Of a DNA stretch of 64,000 nt, positions 44,536 to 52,589 are shown one piece after another. Below the pieces are notes generated by a model, which was not told where the DNA came from, did no database searches, and saw nothing but the letters and a program-made list of their open reading frames with translations. The DNA comes from Nocardioides furvisabuli (GTDB lineage Bacteria > Actinomycetota > Actinomycetes > Propionibacteriales > Nocardioidaceae), in NCBI RefSeq assembly GCF_021083185.1, contig NZ_JAIGQB010000002.1:1-64000 (forward strand), written 5' to 3'. The position numbers and the translations under genes were made by a program. Numbering within the stretch: position 1 is the first letter of the stretch; the number at the start of each line of letters is the position of its first letter.

Positions 44536-46931
44536 CGGAGGAGTTCCTGTCGCGCATAGTCGTTGACGGTGAAGGCGTCGGAGTCGTCATCTTCGAGGAG
44601 TAGTTCGTCGACGGCGTCCAGGGCAGCTTCGTTGATCCGATCCAAGGCCCCGTCGGGCATGAGCTGCCAGGTCGCGGCGAGTTCCTCGAACTCGGCCCTT
44701 CCCCAGGTGTCCTGAGTGACGAGTGTGCGCACCAGGGCGGAGTGTGACGCGTCGAGCCCGGCCACCGAGTCGGCGGTGAGGGCAGGTTCGGTGGCAGGAG
44801 GCGCTGACTTCTCGTTGACCACGCCTGCGCCTGCGCCAGCGCTGGTCGGAACCGGCCGAGGCTCGCGACCGTCGTCGCTGAAGATGTCGGCGAGAAGGGC
44901 CGAGACCGCAGCAGTCTCGGCGAACTTCGCCTCGATCGAGGCCAGATCCAACCGGACGCCACCCTCCACGCCGTCCGCCTCGGAATCGGTGCGGGCGTGC
45001 ATCCCACCGGTTGCCGAAGGCGGCGTGATCGGATAGCCGGGATCAGGTTTACCGCCCGGGCGAACAGTGACCGGGCCGGTCGCAGGGGCCGGTCGCGCCC
45101 CGGTGAGGTGAGCGTGGAGGCGAGTGTGGACCTCAGCGGTGTCGAGGTCGAGGAGCTGGTAGATCTTGGTGAGGCTGGTGATCTCTTCGGGGGAGATCGC
45201 TCCGTCGGCGGCAGCGACGGCAACCAGGAGGTCGCCAATGGCTTGCCGTTGGGGGACTGTGAGGACTTCGACTCGTTTCTTGAGGCCAGTTAGCTTCACA
45301 CCGTTCGCCACGAGCCAGCGCGTGTGCGCTTCGAGGCGGGCTCGTTCGCCTGCCGTCAGCTCGAGGGCGTTCTCCAGGTGGGCGACGAGGTGGTCCTGTT
45401 CGGCGGAGCTGACGTGACCGTCCGCCGCGGAGACAGCGGTGGCGAGATGGACAAGAGTTGCTGCCGCAGCGTAGGACGGTGTCGCCGCCTGGGGAGGCTG
45501 CGCGCCGATACGAAACACGACCACAGGCGTGGCAGGCGTGATTGCCGGGCCGCCGAGCCGGACGTCGGGCTCGATCCCGTATCCGTGTCGACCCAGCAGC
45601 TGGGCGAGCGTGACTGACTCGTTCTTGGCCATCCGGTCAGGCGACTTGGTCGGCCACCGGCTCATCAGGTCGGACCCAGCGGTGACTTCGCCGGCGTCGG
45701 CGAGCTGGTGTGCCCAATCGCGCAGCTGCGCTACTTCCGGACCCGGGTCGCCGGCCAGATCCTCAGGCAGCAGAGCGGCGGCTCCGAGGCTGTGGCGGCC
45801 ATCGGGGTTGCGCCCCAGGTAGCGGCTGTAGGGGTCGAGATCCTCAGTCACGGAGTCGACGATCTTGGCAAGCTGCCGCGTGGGGACAGCGGCCGTGAAC
45901 ACATCGGGGATCTTCATACTCAACGACGCGCTTCTGATCCCGGCGCTAGCGGCGTAGTACTCCACGCCGATCTGCTTCTTCGTGGGCCGTACGGTGATGC
46001 CATCCTGGTGGGACTTCGTGTAGCGCGCCTTGAAGAGGGTCGCGAATTCTTCGCGGCAGCGGGTCGCAGGCGTCCGGAGGTGGATCTCGGGGTGGTACCA
46101 CGCCCAGGCCAGGGCCCAGTCTGCCGGCACCGGCTTCCTATCAGCCGCGAATGATCCGACCTCGACTGCCAGCGCAATCGGCGGTTCGTATCGGCGCGTC
46201 AGATCGAGGGCTGGCGGCTTACTGTTCCCAGACCCGCCCTGACTGCCTTGGAGGTCCAGCACGTCGAGGAAGCGGGAGGCGTAGCCACAAAAAGAGCTGT
46301 TAGACCGGTGCAGGTCGAGAAGGCGTTGCACCTCGGCTCGAAGGTGCGGGACCTCCCAAAGAAGCGAAGAGTCCCTCGGGATGTCGACCAGAGCGCGACG
46401 CTCAAGGCCGTAGAAGAACAGGAACACGTAACCGATGTAGGCGTTCGGGTCGCGTCTGCCCCCGGCGAGCCAAGACAAGTACGCAGCCCGGGCCTGCGGG
46501 TTGATGTCGGCATAGGTCGGCCAGTAGCTCATCGTGGCGCCGCTGTGGTCCGGCCTGGATCCCCGCACGGTCAGCGTCGGGTCGATCAGCGCCGGTTCGA
46601 CTCCCGACCCGGTGGCGGCCCGCAGACCACGACCTACGTAGAGCATCCCGCCCGGGATTAGCTGTCCGCCAATATTGGTGCTCGCGCCCGGCCCGATCCA
46701 CTGGGCAGTGCGTGAGAGTTGCTGGACGCCGCCACTGGATGCGTTCGGCGCGGAAGCCGTCACCGAGTTGGGCCTCCCAGCGACTTGACCCACCGCGGCG
46801 CTGCGCGGTGCCTCGGAGGGCGCGACGGCAGTCACCTCGGGTGGGGCGAGGTCAAAAAGGGATCCCGACGAGCGCCCTTGCGACGGCTTTGGTCGAGGCT
46901 TCTGCTTGAGCCACCGCTCGAATAAGCCCAC
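44532..46931 (-). CDS. TerB-N/TerB/TerB-C domain protein
   Basis: 799 residues from GTG 46931, six bases after AGGGGG; upstream in-frame ATGs at 46955 and 47000 are alternatives. A low-complexity linker (about 10-70) is followed by the TerB-N domain (about 75-290, with YAYLSWLAGGRRD-like and IGYVFLFFYGLERRAL segments). A TerB-like core with AAVSAADGHVSSAEQ and a second VAAADGAISPEEI unit lies at about 500-600. A TerB-C domain (about 640-799) begins LDLASIEAKFAETAAVS and has LMPDGALDRINEAAL. TerB domains bind divalent metal and membrane-linked tellurite/stress proteins; the TerB-N/TerB-C form is known next to DNA-processing genes. It opens the convergent operon. Confidence 0.82.
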   Translation of the reverse strand: MGLFERWLKQKPRPKPSQGRSSGSLFDLAPPEVTAVAPSEAPRSAAVGQVAGRPNSVTASAPNASSGGVQQLSRTAQWIGPGASTNIGGQLIPGGMLYVGRGLRAATGSGVEPALIDPTLTVRGSRPDHSGATMSYWPTYADINPQARAAYLSWLAGGRRDPNAYIGYVFLFFYGLERRALVDIPRDSSLLWEVPHLRAEVQRLLDLHRSNSSFCGYASRFLDVLDLQGSQGGSGNSKPPALDLTRRYEPPIALAVEVGSFAADRKPVPADWALAWAWYHPEIHLRTPATRCREEFATLFKARYTKSHQDGITVRPTKKQIGVEYYAASAGIRSASLSMKIPDVFTAAVPTRQLAKIVDSVTEDLDPYSRYLGRNPDGRHSLGAAALLPEDLAGDPGPEVAQLRDWAHQLADAGEVTAGSDLMSRWPTKSPDRMAKNESVTLAQLLGRHGYGIEPDVRLGGPAITPATPVVVFRIGAQPPQAATPSYAAAATLVHLATAVSAADGHVSSAEQDHLVAHLENALELTAGERARLEAHTRWLVANGVKLTGLKKRVEVLTVPQRQAIGDLLVAVAAADGAISPEEITSLTKIYQLLDLDTAEVHTRLHAHLTGARPAPATGPVTVRPGGKPDPGYPITPPSATGGMHARTDSEADGVEGGVRLDLASIEAKFAETAAVSALLADIFSDDGREPRPVPTSAGAGAGVVNEKSAPPATEPALTADSVAGLDASHSALVRTLVTQDTWGRAEFEELAATWQLMPDGALDRINEAALDAVDELLLEDDDSDAFTVNDYARQELLR

Positions 46932-47054
46932 TGGGGTCCCCCTGCCCGTGATCATGGCCGCCCCGTGCGACCCGAACGTCTCGGAGCCTAACCCGCTCAA
47001 CCGACAGCGGTCCGGGGTTCAAGGAGGTGCTGAGATCCGAGAGCCGATCACCTG

Positions 47055-47078
47055 GACCGAGTCTCGCCAGACTCGGTC
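47055..47078. promoter_or_regulatory. 24-bp perfect inverted repeat between TerB and excisionase genes
   Basis: The 10-base arms gaccgagtct (47055-47064) and agactcggtc (47069-47078) flank cgcc. It lies in the 284-bp divergent intergenic region, 124 bp from the TerB start and 138 bp from the HTH gene start. It could bind a dimeric regulator of both. Ribosome site AGGAGG precedes the HTH gene. Confidence 0.5.
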
Positions 47079-47215
47079 GCGTCGGGATCGCCTCGTGGCC
47101 GGCTAGGACTGACAGCAGCATTCGTTGCCGGACCTGATGGTCGGTCTCCTTCTGCCCAACGGGCGCGGGACGACCAACCCACCTCCTAGGTACCCACAAC
47201 CGCCCAGGAGGCCCC

Positions 47216-47446
47216 ATGGCGACCAAGCAGAAGCACGCCAGCCCCCGCATCCCGCGACCGCGGGTGCTGCCCGTGTACCTCAGCATCGAGGAGGCAGCTG
47301 AAGTGATGTCGTTGAGCACGAAGACGATTCGTCGTCGCATCAGCGACGGCTCGATCCCGGCCTATCGATGCGGACGCCGCAACATCCGGATCCGCTTGGA
47401 CGAGCTCGAGGCAGCCTTCCGAAAGCTTCCCTCTACCGGCCATTGA
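47216..47446 (+). CDS. Excisionase-like helix-turn-helix protein
   Basis: 76 residues with a MerR/Xis-type winged helix: LSIEEAAEVMSLSTKTIRRRI, then GSIPAYRCGRRNIRI, the strand that reads the minor groove. It begins six bases after AGGAGG. The position, 95 bp from the 3' end of a tRNA gene, is that of an excisionase (RDF) in actinobacterial integrative elements, where a tyrosine integrase gene usually lies next to it. No integrase is present at this end. Confidence 0.75.
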   Translation: MATKQKHASPRIPRPRVLPVYLSIEEAAEVMSLSTKTIRRRISDGSIPAYRCGRRNIRIRLDELEAAFRKLPSTGH

Positions 47447-47490
47447 TGGACCGTTGGTGGACACGTAGTGGACACGCCGACCAAATCGAA

Positions 47491-47533
47491 ACAGCCCCCG
47501 ATCCTGCGTTTCCGCAGGTCAGGGGCTGTTTTC
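47491..47533 (+). terminator. Strong rho-independent terminator beside the tRNA
   Basis: acagcccc (47491-47498) pairs with ggggctgt (47522-47529) and cctgcg (47503-47508) with cgcagg (47513-47518), loop tttc. A TTTTC follows. It ends the excisionase transcript and, as the sequence also folds on the other strand, may end the tRNA transcript. Confidence 0.75.
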
Positions 47534-47540
47534 TACTCGG

Positions 47541-47612
47541 TGGGCGATACTGGGTTCGAACCAGTGACCTCTTCGGTGTGAACGAAGCGCGCTACCACTG
47601 CGCCAATCGCCC
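47541..47612 (-). tRNA. tRNA-Val(CAC), likely integration site
   Basis: The minus strand folds as a tRNA: acceptor gggcgat (5' end at 47612) with atcgccc, D-arm with agtggtagc, anticodon stem cttcg/cgaag around ttcacac giving anticodon CAC (Val), and T-arm with ggttcgaacc. The discriminator A is at 47541 and CCA is not encoded. The 3' end faces left, towards the mobile element. This fits the normal target of tyrosine-integrase elements, so the 3' part should be duplicated at the far end of the element, outside the window. Confidence 0.92.
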
Positions 47613-47674
47613 GCGACGCCGGAACGATATCCCATGGCGGCAGCTCCCCTGCAATCAGGGGGGCGTGGAGGCTC

Positions 47675-48172
47675 TCAGGAGCGGTTGGCGGCCTGCTCGC
47701 GCTCGGAGCCCTCGCCCTTGATCTGTCGGCGCAGCTCCTCGGCCTTCTCCGGGTGGCCGTGGAAGCGGCGGTAGCTGTAGACGATCAACGCGATCGCGAT
47801 GAAGGCCGAGGCGACCTGGGTGATGCCCGTCCAGATCCCGCCCGGCAGCCACCACGTCTCCGACACGGGCCACCACCCAGGTGCCGGCGGCGTGATGATC
47901 CAGAGCACGCCGCACGCAGCCAGCACCACGGCGCCCAGGCACGAGGCAACGATGCGCGGCCACGTCTCCACGCCCTCCGCGGCACCTAGCAGCGCGCGGA
48001 TGCGTACGGGCTCGACGCGACGCTCGGCCCAGTCGTACTGCTGGGAGAGCAGGGCGAGCCCGGCGAAGATGCCGAGCAGGCCGGGTCCGGGCAGGAAGAT
48101 CGCGGCCACACCCAGGAGCAGGAGCACCCATCCCAGGATCTCGAGACCGATGCGCTTCGCTGCCCCTGTCAT
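47675..48172 (-). CDS. PGPGW-motif transmembrane protein (TIGR02611-like)
   Basis: 165 residues with about four membrane helices (two at 10-45 around FLPGPGLLGIFAG, two at about 75-93 and 112-135). The PGPG motif is characteristic of the actinobacterial PGPGW/TIGR02611 family. C terminus is charged and soluble. It is the first chromosomal gene past the tRNA. Function of the family is not known. Confidence 0.78.
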   Translation of the reverse strand: MTGAAKRIGLEILGWVLLLLGVAAIFLPGPGLLGIFAGLALLSQQYDWAERRVEPVRIRALLGAAEGVETWPRIVASCLGAVVLAACGVLWIITPPAPGWWPVSETWWLPGGIWTGITQVASAFIAIALIVYSYRRFHGHPEKAEELRRQIKGEGSEREQAANRS

Positions 48173-48247
48173 GGGAAAAACCTACCGGGCTGGCCCACAC
48201 GCCCACGCAGGGCTCTAATCGCATGTAACGTCAAGTTCGTCATGAGT

Positions 48248-48263
48248 CCGGATCAAGATCCGG
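48248..48263. promoter_or_regulatory. Palindrome upstream of SsgA-like gene
   Basis: ccggatc (48248-48254), aa, gatccgg (48257-48263) is a perfect inverted repeat in the divergent region between the PGPGW gene and the SsgA-like gene, 52 bp before the latter's start. A likely operator. Confidence 0.4.
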
Positions 48264-48315
48264 TCTAAACCAGTGTTGACCATCTTTTGCGGTTTCGCAT
48301 CACGAGGGGGGTCGG

Positions 48316-48810
48316 ATGCCGTCTCATGAGCAACTCAACCCGGCCTCACTCCCGGGCGCACCCCTAGGAGCCTCCATGAACATGTCCGGTAGCGGGCACA
48401 CCCTGTCCGATGTCGCGTTGGACATCACGGTCGAGTGCATGGACGAGCGCGGCGTCCGCCACGAGATCGACACCGTCCTCGGCTACCGCAGCTCCGACCC
48501 CTTCGCCGTGGCGATGACGTTCATCACCTCCGACGGCAACCTGGTGTGGACCTTCGGCCGCGACCTGCTGATGCGGGGCACCGAGAGCCCCTCCGGCGAC
48601 GGCGACGTGCACGTGTCGCCGACCATCGGGGTCAGCGGCCGCGCGATGGTCAGCATCGAGCTGAGCTCTCCCGACGGCCACCTCGTGCTGCAGGCGCGGG
48701 CCGGCGACATCCACGACTTCATCTCCCGCACCGCGGCCCTCGTCGCGCCCGGCACCGAGTCGGACTTCTTCGACGCCGACCTGCTCATCAGCCAGGTCCT
48801 CGCCTCCTGA
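48316..48810 (+). CDS. SsgA-family sporulation/cell-division regulator
   Basis: 164 residues; start ATG 48316 follows the purine-rich gagggggg. The beta-rich SsgA-like fold is seen from about residue 30: DITVECMDERG, LGYRSSDPFAVAMTF, VWTFGRDLLMRG, ending with FISRTAALVAPGTESDFFDAD. SsgA-like proteins control septum placement and cell-wall sites in Streptomyces, and simpler single copies occur in other actinobacteria. It has an N-terminal extension of about 25 residues. Confidence 0.9.
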   Translation: MPSHEQLNPASLPGAPLGASMNMSGSGHTLSDVALDITVECMDERGVRHEIDTVLGYRSSDPFAVAMTFITSDGNLVWTFGRDLLMRGTESPSGDGDVHVSPTIGVSGRAMVSIELSSPDGHLVLQARAGDIHDFISRTAALVAPGTESDFFDADLLISQVLAS

Positions 48811-48830
48811 GGCCCGACCCGGTCCCCGGC

Positions 48831-50639
48831 TCAGCCGTGGGAGTGCTGGGCGATCCAGCTGCGGTGGAGCCCTGAGTAGACGCTGCCGCCCTGACCGACC
48901 AGCTCGGCGTGCGGCCCGCGCTGCACGACGCGGCCCTTGTCCACCACGATGACCTCGTCCGCGCTCTCCGCCGTCGAGAGCCGGTGCGCGATCGTCACCG
49001 ACGTCCGCGACTGCATGAGCCGCTCGAGCGCGCGGCCGATCTGCATCTCCAGCGACGGGTCCACCGCGCTGGTCGCCTCGTCCAGGACCAACAGGTCGGG
49101 GTCGGCGAGGTGGGCCCGCAGCAGCGCGACCAGCTGGCGCTCACCGGCCGAGAGCGACTCTCCGCGCTGACCGACCTGGGTGTGCAGACCGCGCGGGAGG
49201 CCGGCCAGCCAGTCGTCGATGCCGAGCTCGACGGCGGAGGCACGGATCTCGTCCTCGGTCGCGTCGAGCTTGCCGTAGCGCACGTTGGCGGCGATGGTGT
49301 CGTCGAAGAGGAAGCCCTCCTGCGGCACGAGGACGACGCTGCGGCGCAGCGACCCGGCGTCGATGCGGCGTACGTCGATGCCGTCGAGCAGCACCGAGCC
49401 CTCGGTGGGGTCCATCAGGCGGGTGAGCAGCTTGGCGAAGGTCGACTTGCCCGACCCGGTCTCCCCCACGATCGCCACGCGGGTGCCGGCGTCGATGGCG
49501 AGGTCGATGTCACGCAGCACCGGCGGTCCGGCGGGGTAGGCGAAAGCGACGTGGTCGAAGCGCACGTCGATGGGACCGCGCGGCAGCGCCTCACCCTCGG
49601 GACCCGGGTCGATGAGGTCGGCGGGCGTCTCCAGGATGCCGAGGACGCGACGCCAGCTGGCGATGGCGTTCTGCGCATCGGTGAGGATCTGCGTGCCCAT
49701 CTGCACGGGCCCGACGAACAGGGTGACGAGGAAGGCGAAGGCGAGCACCCGGCCGGGGGTCATGTCGGAGGTGAAGCCGAGCAGGATCCCCACGATGATG
49801 ACGCCGGCGTTGGCCAGACCGCCCGACAGGCCGCCCAGGGAGAACGACGTGACGGTGTAGGTCTGGGCGTGGGTGTAAGCGTTCTGCCAGTCCGAGATCG
49901 CGGTGTCGATGCGGCGCTGGGTGCGGTCCTCGACGCCGTAGGTGCGCACCACGGCGGCGCCGACGACCGGCTCGGAGATCGCGCCCAGCAGCACGCCCAC
50001 CTGCTGGCGCACGACGGTGTAGGCCGCGGAGAGCTTCTTCTGGAACCAGCGGATCGAACCGAAGAGGGGTGCGAAGCACAGCCACACGACCGCGGCGAGC
50101 TCCCAGCTGTAGACCAGCATCAGGACGGTGGCGACCAGGATCTGCCCGATGCTCACCACGAAGATCAGCCCACCGAAGACCAGGAACTGGCTCACCTGGT
50201 CGACGTCGGAGGTGACGCGCGAGACCAGGGCGCCGCGGCGCTCGGTGTTCTGGGTCAGCAGGGGCAGGTCGTGGACGTGGCGGAAGGCCTTGGTGCGCAG
50301 GGTGGCCAGACCGTGCTCGGAGGTGGTGAAGAGCCGGTTGGTCATGGCGTAGGAGGCGACGCTGGTGACGATGATGGCGAGCGCGGCCAGCACACCCATC
50401 CAGGCGACGAAGTCGAAGCGTGGACCGCCGGGACCGTTCAGCCCCTTGTCGAGGGTCTGCTGGACCGCGATGGGCACCACGATCTGCCCGCAGGACGCGA
50501 TGACGGCCAGGACGAGCGTCCAGCCGAGGCCCTCGCGGAGCTCCGGGGAGTACTTCATGCCGAGGCGGATCGTCGCCCAGGCGCCGATCTTCTCCCCGGA
50601 GTGCATCGTGGTGCCGGAGGTGGGTGCGGTCGCGCTCAT
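48831..50639 (-). CDS. ABC exporter subunit, canonical ATPase half
   Basis: 602 residues from ATG 50639, overlapping the stop of the partner by ATGA. An upstream extension of the open frame is an out-of-frame shadow of the partner gene. Six membrane helices (about 40-330) are followed by the nucleotide-binding domain: GETGSGKST, LVPQEGFLFDDT, signature LSAGERQ (Ala in place of Gly), LLVLDEATSAVD with the catalytic Glu, and IAHRLST with the switch His. With the gene at 50636-52459 it makes a heterodimeric exporter of the BmrCD/TM287-288 type. Substrate unknown, likely lipids or drugs. Confidence 0.9.
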   Translation of the reverse strand: MSATAPTSGTTMHSGEKIGAWATIRLGMKYSPELREGLGWTLVLAVIASCGQIVVPIAVQQTLDKGLNGPGGPRFDFVAWMGVLAALAIIVTSVASYAMTNRLFTTSEHGLATLRTKAFRHVHDLPLLTQNTERRGALVSRVTSDVDQVSQFLVFGGLIFVVSIGQILVATVLMLVYSWELAAVVWLCFAPLFGSIRWFQKKLSAAYTVVRQQVGVLLGAISEPVVGAAVVRTYGVEDRTQRRIDTAISDWQNAYTHAQTYTVTSFSLGGLSGGLANAGVIIVGILLGFTSDMTPGRVLAFAFLVTLFVGPVQMGTQILTDAQNAIASWRRVLGILETPADLIDPGPEGEALPRGPIDVRFDHVAFAYPAGPPVLRDIDLAIDAGTRVAIVGETGSGKSTFAKLLTRLMDPTEGSVLLDGIDVRRIDAGSLRRSVVLVPQEGFLFDDTIAANVRYGKLDATEDEIRASAVELGIDDWLAGLPRGLHTQVGQRGESLSAGERQLVALLRAHLADPDLLVLDEATSAVDPSLEMQIGRALERLMQSRTSVTIAHRLSTAESADEVIVVDKGRVVQRGPHAELVGQGGSVYSGLHRSWIAQHSHG

Positions 50640-52459
50640 CGCTGGGTCCCCTCTGCGCCGGCCCCGGCACCGGCGTCTGCGTCGGCGTCGATCTCGTAGG
50701 CGTTGACGAGCCGCGCGTAGGCCGGGCTGGTGGCCAGCAGCTCGGAGTGGGTGCCGCGACCCACGACGCGGCCGCCGTCGAGGTGGATGACCTCGTCGGC
50801 CAGGGAGATCGTGGCCTTGCGGTAGGCGACGACCACGAGCGATGCCGCGGACCCGCCGACGTCGTCGCGCAACGAGGCGAGGATGCGTGCCTCGACCTCG
50901 GGGTCCACCGCTGAGGTCGCGTCGTCGAGGATCAGCAGCCGGGGCTGCCGGACGAGCGCACGGGCCAGGGAGAGCCGCTGGCGCTGGCCGCCGGACAACG
51001 ACGTGCCACGCTCGCCGAGCAACGAGTCGAGGCCGCCCGGCAGGGCCGCGACGAAGCCGTCTGCCTGCGCAGTGCGCAGGGCCGCCCACACGTCCTCGTC
51101 GGCGACGTCGGCACCCAGGGTGACGTTGTCGCGGACGGTGTCGTCGAACATGAAGGCGGTCTGCGGGACCAGCGAGACGCTGCCCGAGAGCTCGCCCTTG
51201 CGCAGCTGCGTGACGTCCTGCCCGTCGACGCGGACCGTGCCCGAGTCGGGATCGACGAGTCGCGTCATGAGGCTGGTCAGCGTGCTCTTGCCCGACGCGG
51301 TCGCGCCGACGAGCGCGACGGTGCGCCCGGGGCGTACGTCGAAGTCGACGCCGCGCAGCAGGGGCGTGTCGGCGTCGTAGGAGTAGTGGAGGTCCTCGAC
51401 CTCGAGGAGGGCGCCCTTGTCCGTGCGGGGCAGCTCCGCCTCGCCCCACCTCATCGACCCCTGCGCGTCGAGCACGGCCTGGGCGCGGCGGTAGCCGACG
51501 ACCGAGCGCGGGAACTCGCCCAGCAGCCAGCCGATGGCGCGGATCGGGAAGGAGACGATGGTGAGGAGGTAGGCGACCGTCACGACGTCGCCCGCGTCGG
51601 TGGCACCGCTGGTGACGCGCGCGACGCCGACGGCCAGCACGACGAGGACACCGAGTCCCGGGAGGCTGGCCAGGGCCGGGTCGAAGATCGCACGGATGCG
51701 GCCGGCGCGGATGTTGACGTCGCGCAGCTCGCGGGCCTTGGCGCCGAAGCGGTCGGTCTCCTCGGTCTCACGGCCGAGGGTCTTGACGACCATGGCGCCG
51801 TCGAAGGACTCGTGGGCGATCTCGCTGACCTCCGCGCGCAGGCCCTGCGCGCGGGTCATCAGGGGCGAGGAGTAGTGCTGGTAGAGCAGGTTGGCCCCCA
51901 CGACGGCAGGGAAGACCAGCAGCCCGACCAGCGCCAGCACGACGTCCGCGACGAACATCTGGACCACGGCGATGCCCATCATCACCACGGTGCCGAGCGC
52001 CATCGGCAGCGGCATGATCGGCGACCAGGCGGCCTCGATGTCGGAGGAGGCGTTGGAGAGCAGCTGGCCGGTCGGGTGGCGCTGGTGCCACTCCATCGGG
52101 AGGGAGAGGTACTGCCTGGTCACCGCACGACGGGTGTGGGACTGCATCCGGTAGTACATGATGCCGCCGCCGAGGCGCCGCGCGACGATGCCGACAGCGC
52201 GCAGGACGGCCACGGACATGAAGAGCGCGAACACCCAGACCAGCATGTCGGTGCCGATCTCGCCGTTGTCGAAGGCCGGGATCAGGACGTTCTCCGTGGA
52301 CCATCCGAGCACCCACGCGTCCGCGACGGTGAGCACGCCGAAGAGGACCGCACCCAGCGTGGCGACCGTGAAGACCTTGGGCTCGCGCTTGACGCCGACC
52401 CAGAGGACCCGGAAGCCGTCGCGCGTGGTGGTGCCCTTCAGCTCCGCGTCCTCGCCCAC
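50636..52459 (-). CDS. ABC exporter subunit, degenerate ATPase half
   Basis: 607 residues, first gene of the pair. Six membrane helices are followed by Walker A GATASGKST, Q-loop LVPQTAFMFDDT and signature LSGGQRQ. The Walker B end reads LLILDDATSAVD, with Asp where the catalytic Glu should be, and the switch region reads VVVAYRKATI, with Tyr where His is expected. This is the pattern of the non-hydrolysing site in heterodimeric exporters. Pairs like this work as one active unit in the membrane. It lies 130 bp upstream of the importer genes but in a separate unit. Confidence 0.9.
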   Translation of the reverse strand: MGEDAELKGTTTRDGFRVLWVGVKREPKVFTVATLGAVLFGVLTVADAWVLGWSTENVLIPAFDNGEIGTDMLVWVFALFMSVAVLRAVGIVARRLGGGIMYYRMQSHTRRAVTRQYLSLPMEWHQRHPTGQLLSNASSDIEAAWSPIMPLPMALGTVVMMGIAVVQMFVADVVLALVGLLVFPAVVGANLLYQHYSSPLMTRAQGLRAEVSEIAHESFDGAMVVKTLGRETEETDRFGAKARELRDVNIRAGRIRAIFDPALASLPGLGVLVVLAVGVARVTSGATDAGDVVTVAYLLTIVSFPIRAIGWLLGEFPRSVVGYRRAQAVLDAQGSMRWGEAELPRTDKGALLEVEDLHYSYDADTPLLRGVDFDVRPGRTVALVGATASGKSTLTSLMTRLVDPDSGTVRVDGQDVTQLRKGELSGSVSLVPQTAFMFDDTVRDNVTLGADVADEDVWAALRTAQADGFVAALPGGLDSLLGERGTSLSGGQRQRLSLARALVRQPRLLILDDATSAVDPEVEARILASLRDDVGGSAASLVVVAYRKATISLADEVIHLDGGRVVGRGTHSELLATSPAYARLVNAYEIDADADAGAGAGAEGTQR

Positions 52460-52589
52460 CGGTGTCGCCCGCCCCTTCGCCTGTCCGTCGTCCGCCGACC
52501 ACGTCGGTTGCCGAGCGCAACCAACCAGCCGGGTCAGGCTATTCCTCGGGACCGACAGCGGACGAATCCGATCGACCGGACGGGTGGGC

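Noticed and set aside
32150-47000. Complete BREX or Dnd/DISARM system
   Set aside because: PglZ, PglX/methylase, DndFGH and DISARM markers are absent; only BrxD-like and BrxHI-like proteins are shared.
48909-50699. 596-codon plus-strand ORF opposite the ABC exporter
   Set aside because: Composition (Arg/Asp/Gly/His/Val) is the typical antisense reading of high-GC coding DNA; the minus strand encodes a complete ABC exporter.
50640-51449. N-terminal extension of the ABC exporter at 48831 to 872 residues
   Set aside because: The extension overlaps the partner gene in another frame and is Arg-rich; ATG 50639 with ATGA coupling begins a normal-length exporter.
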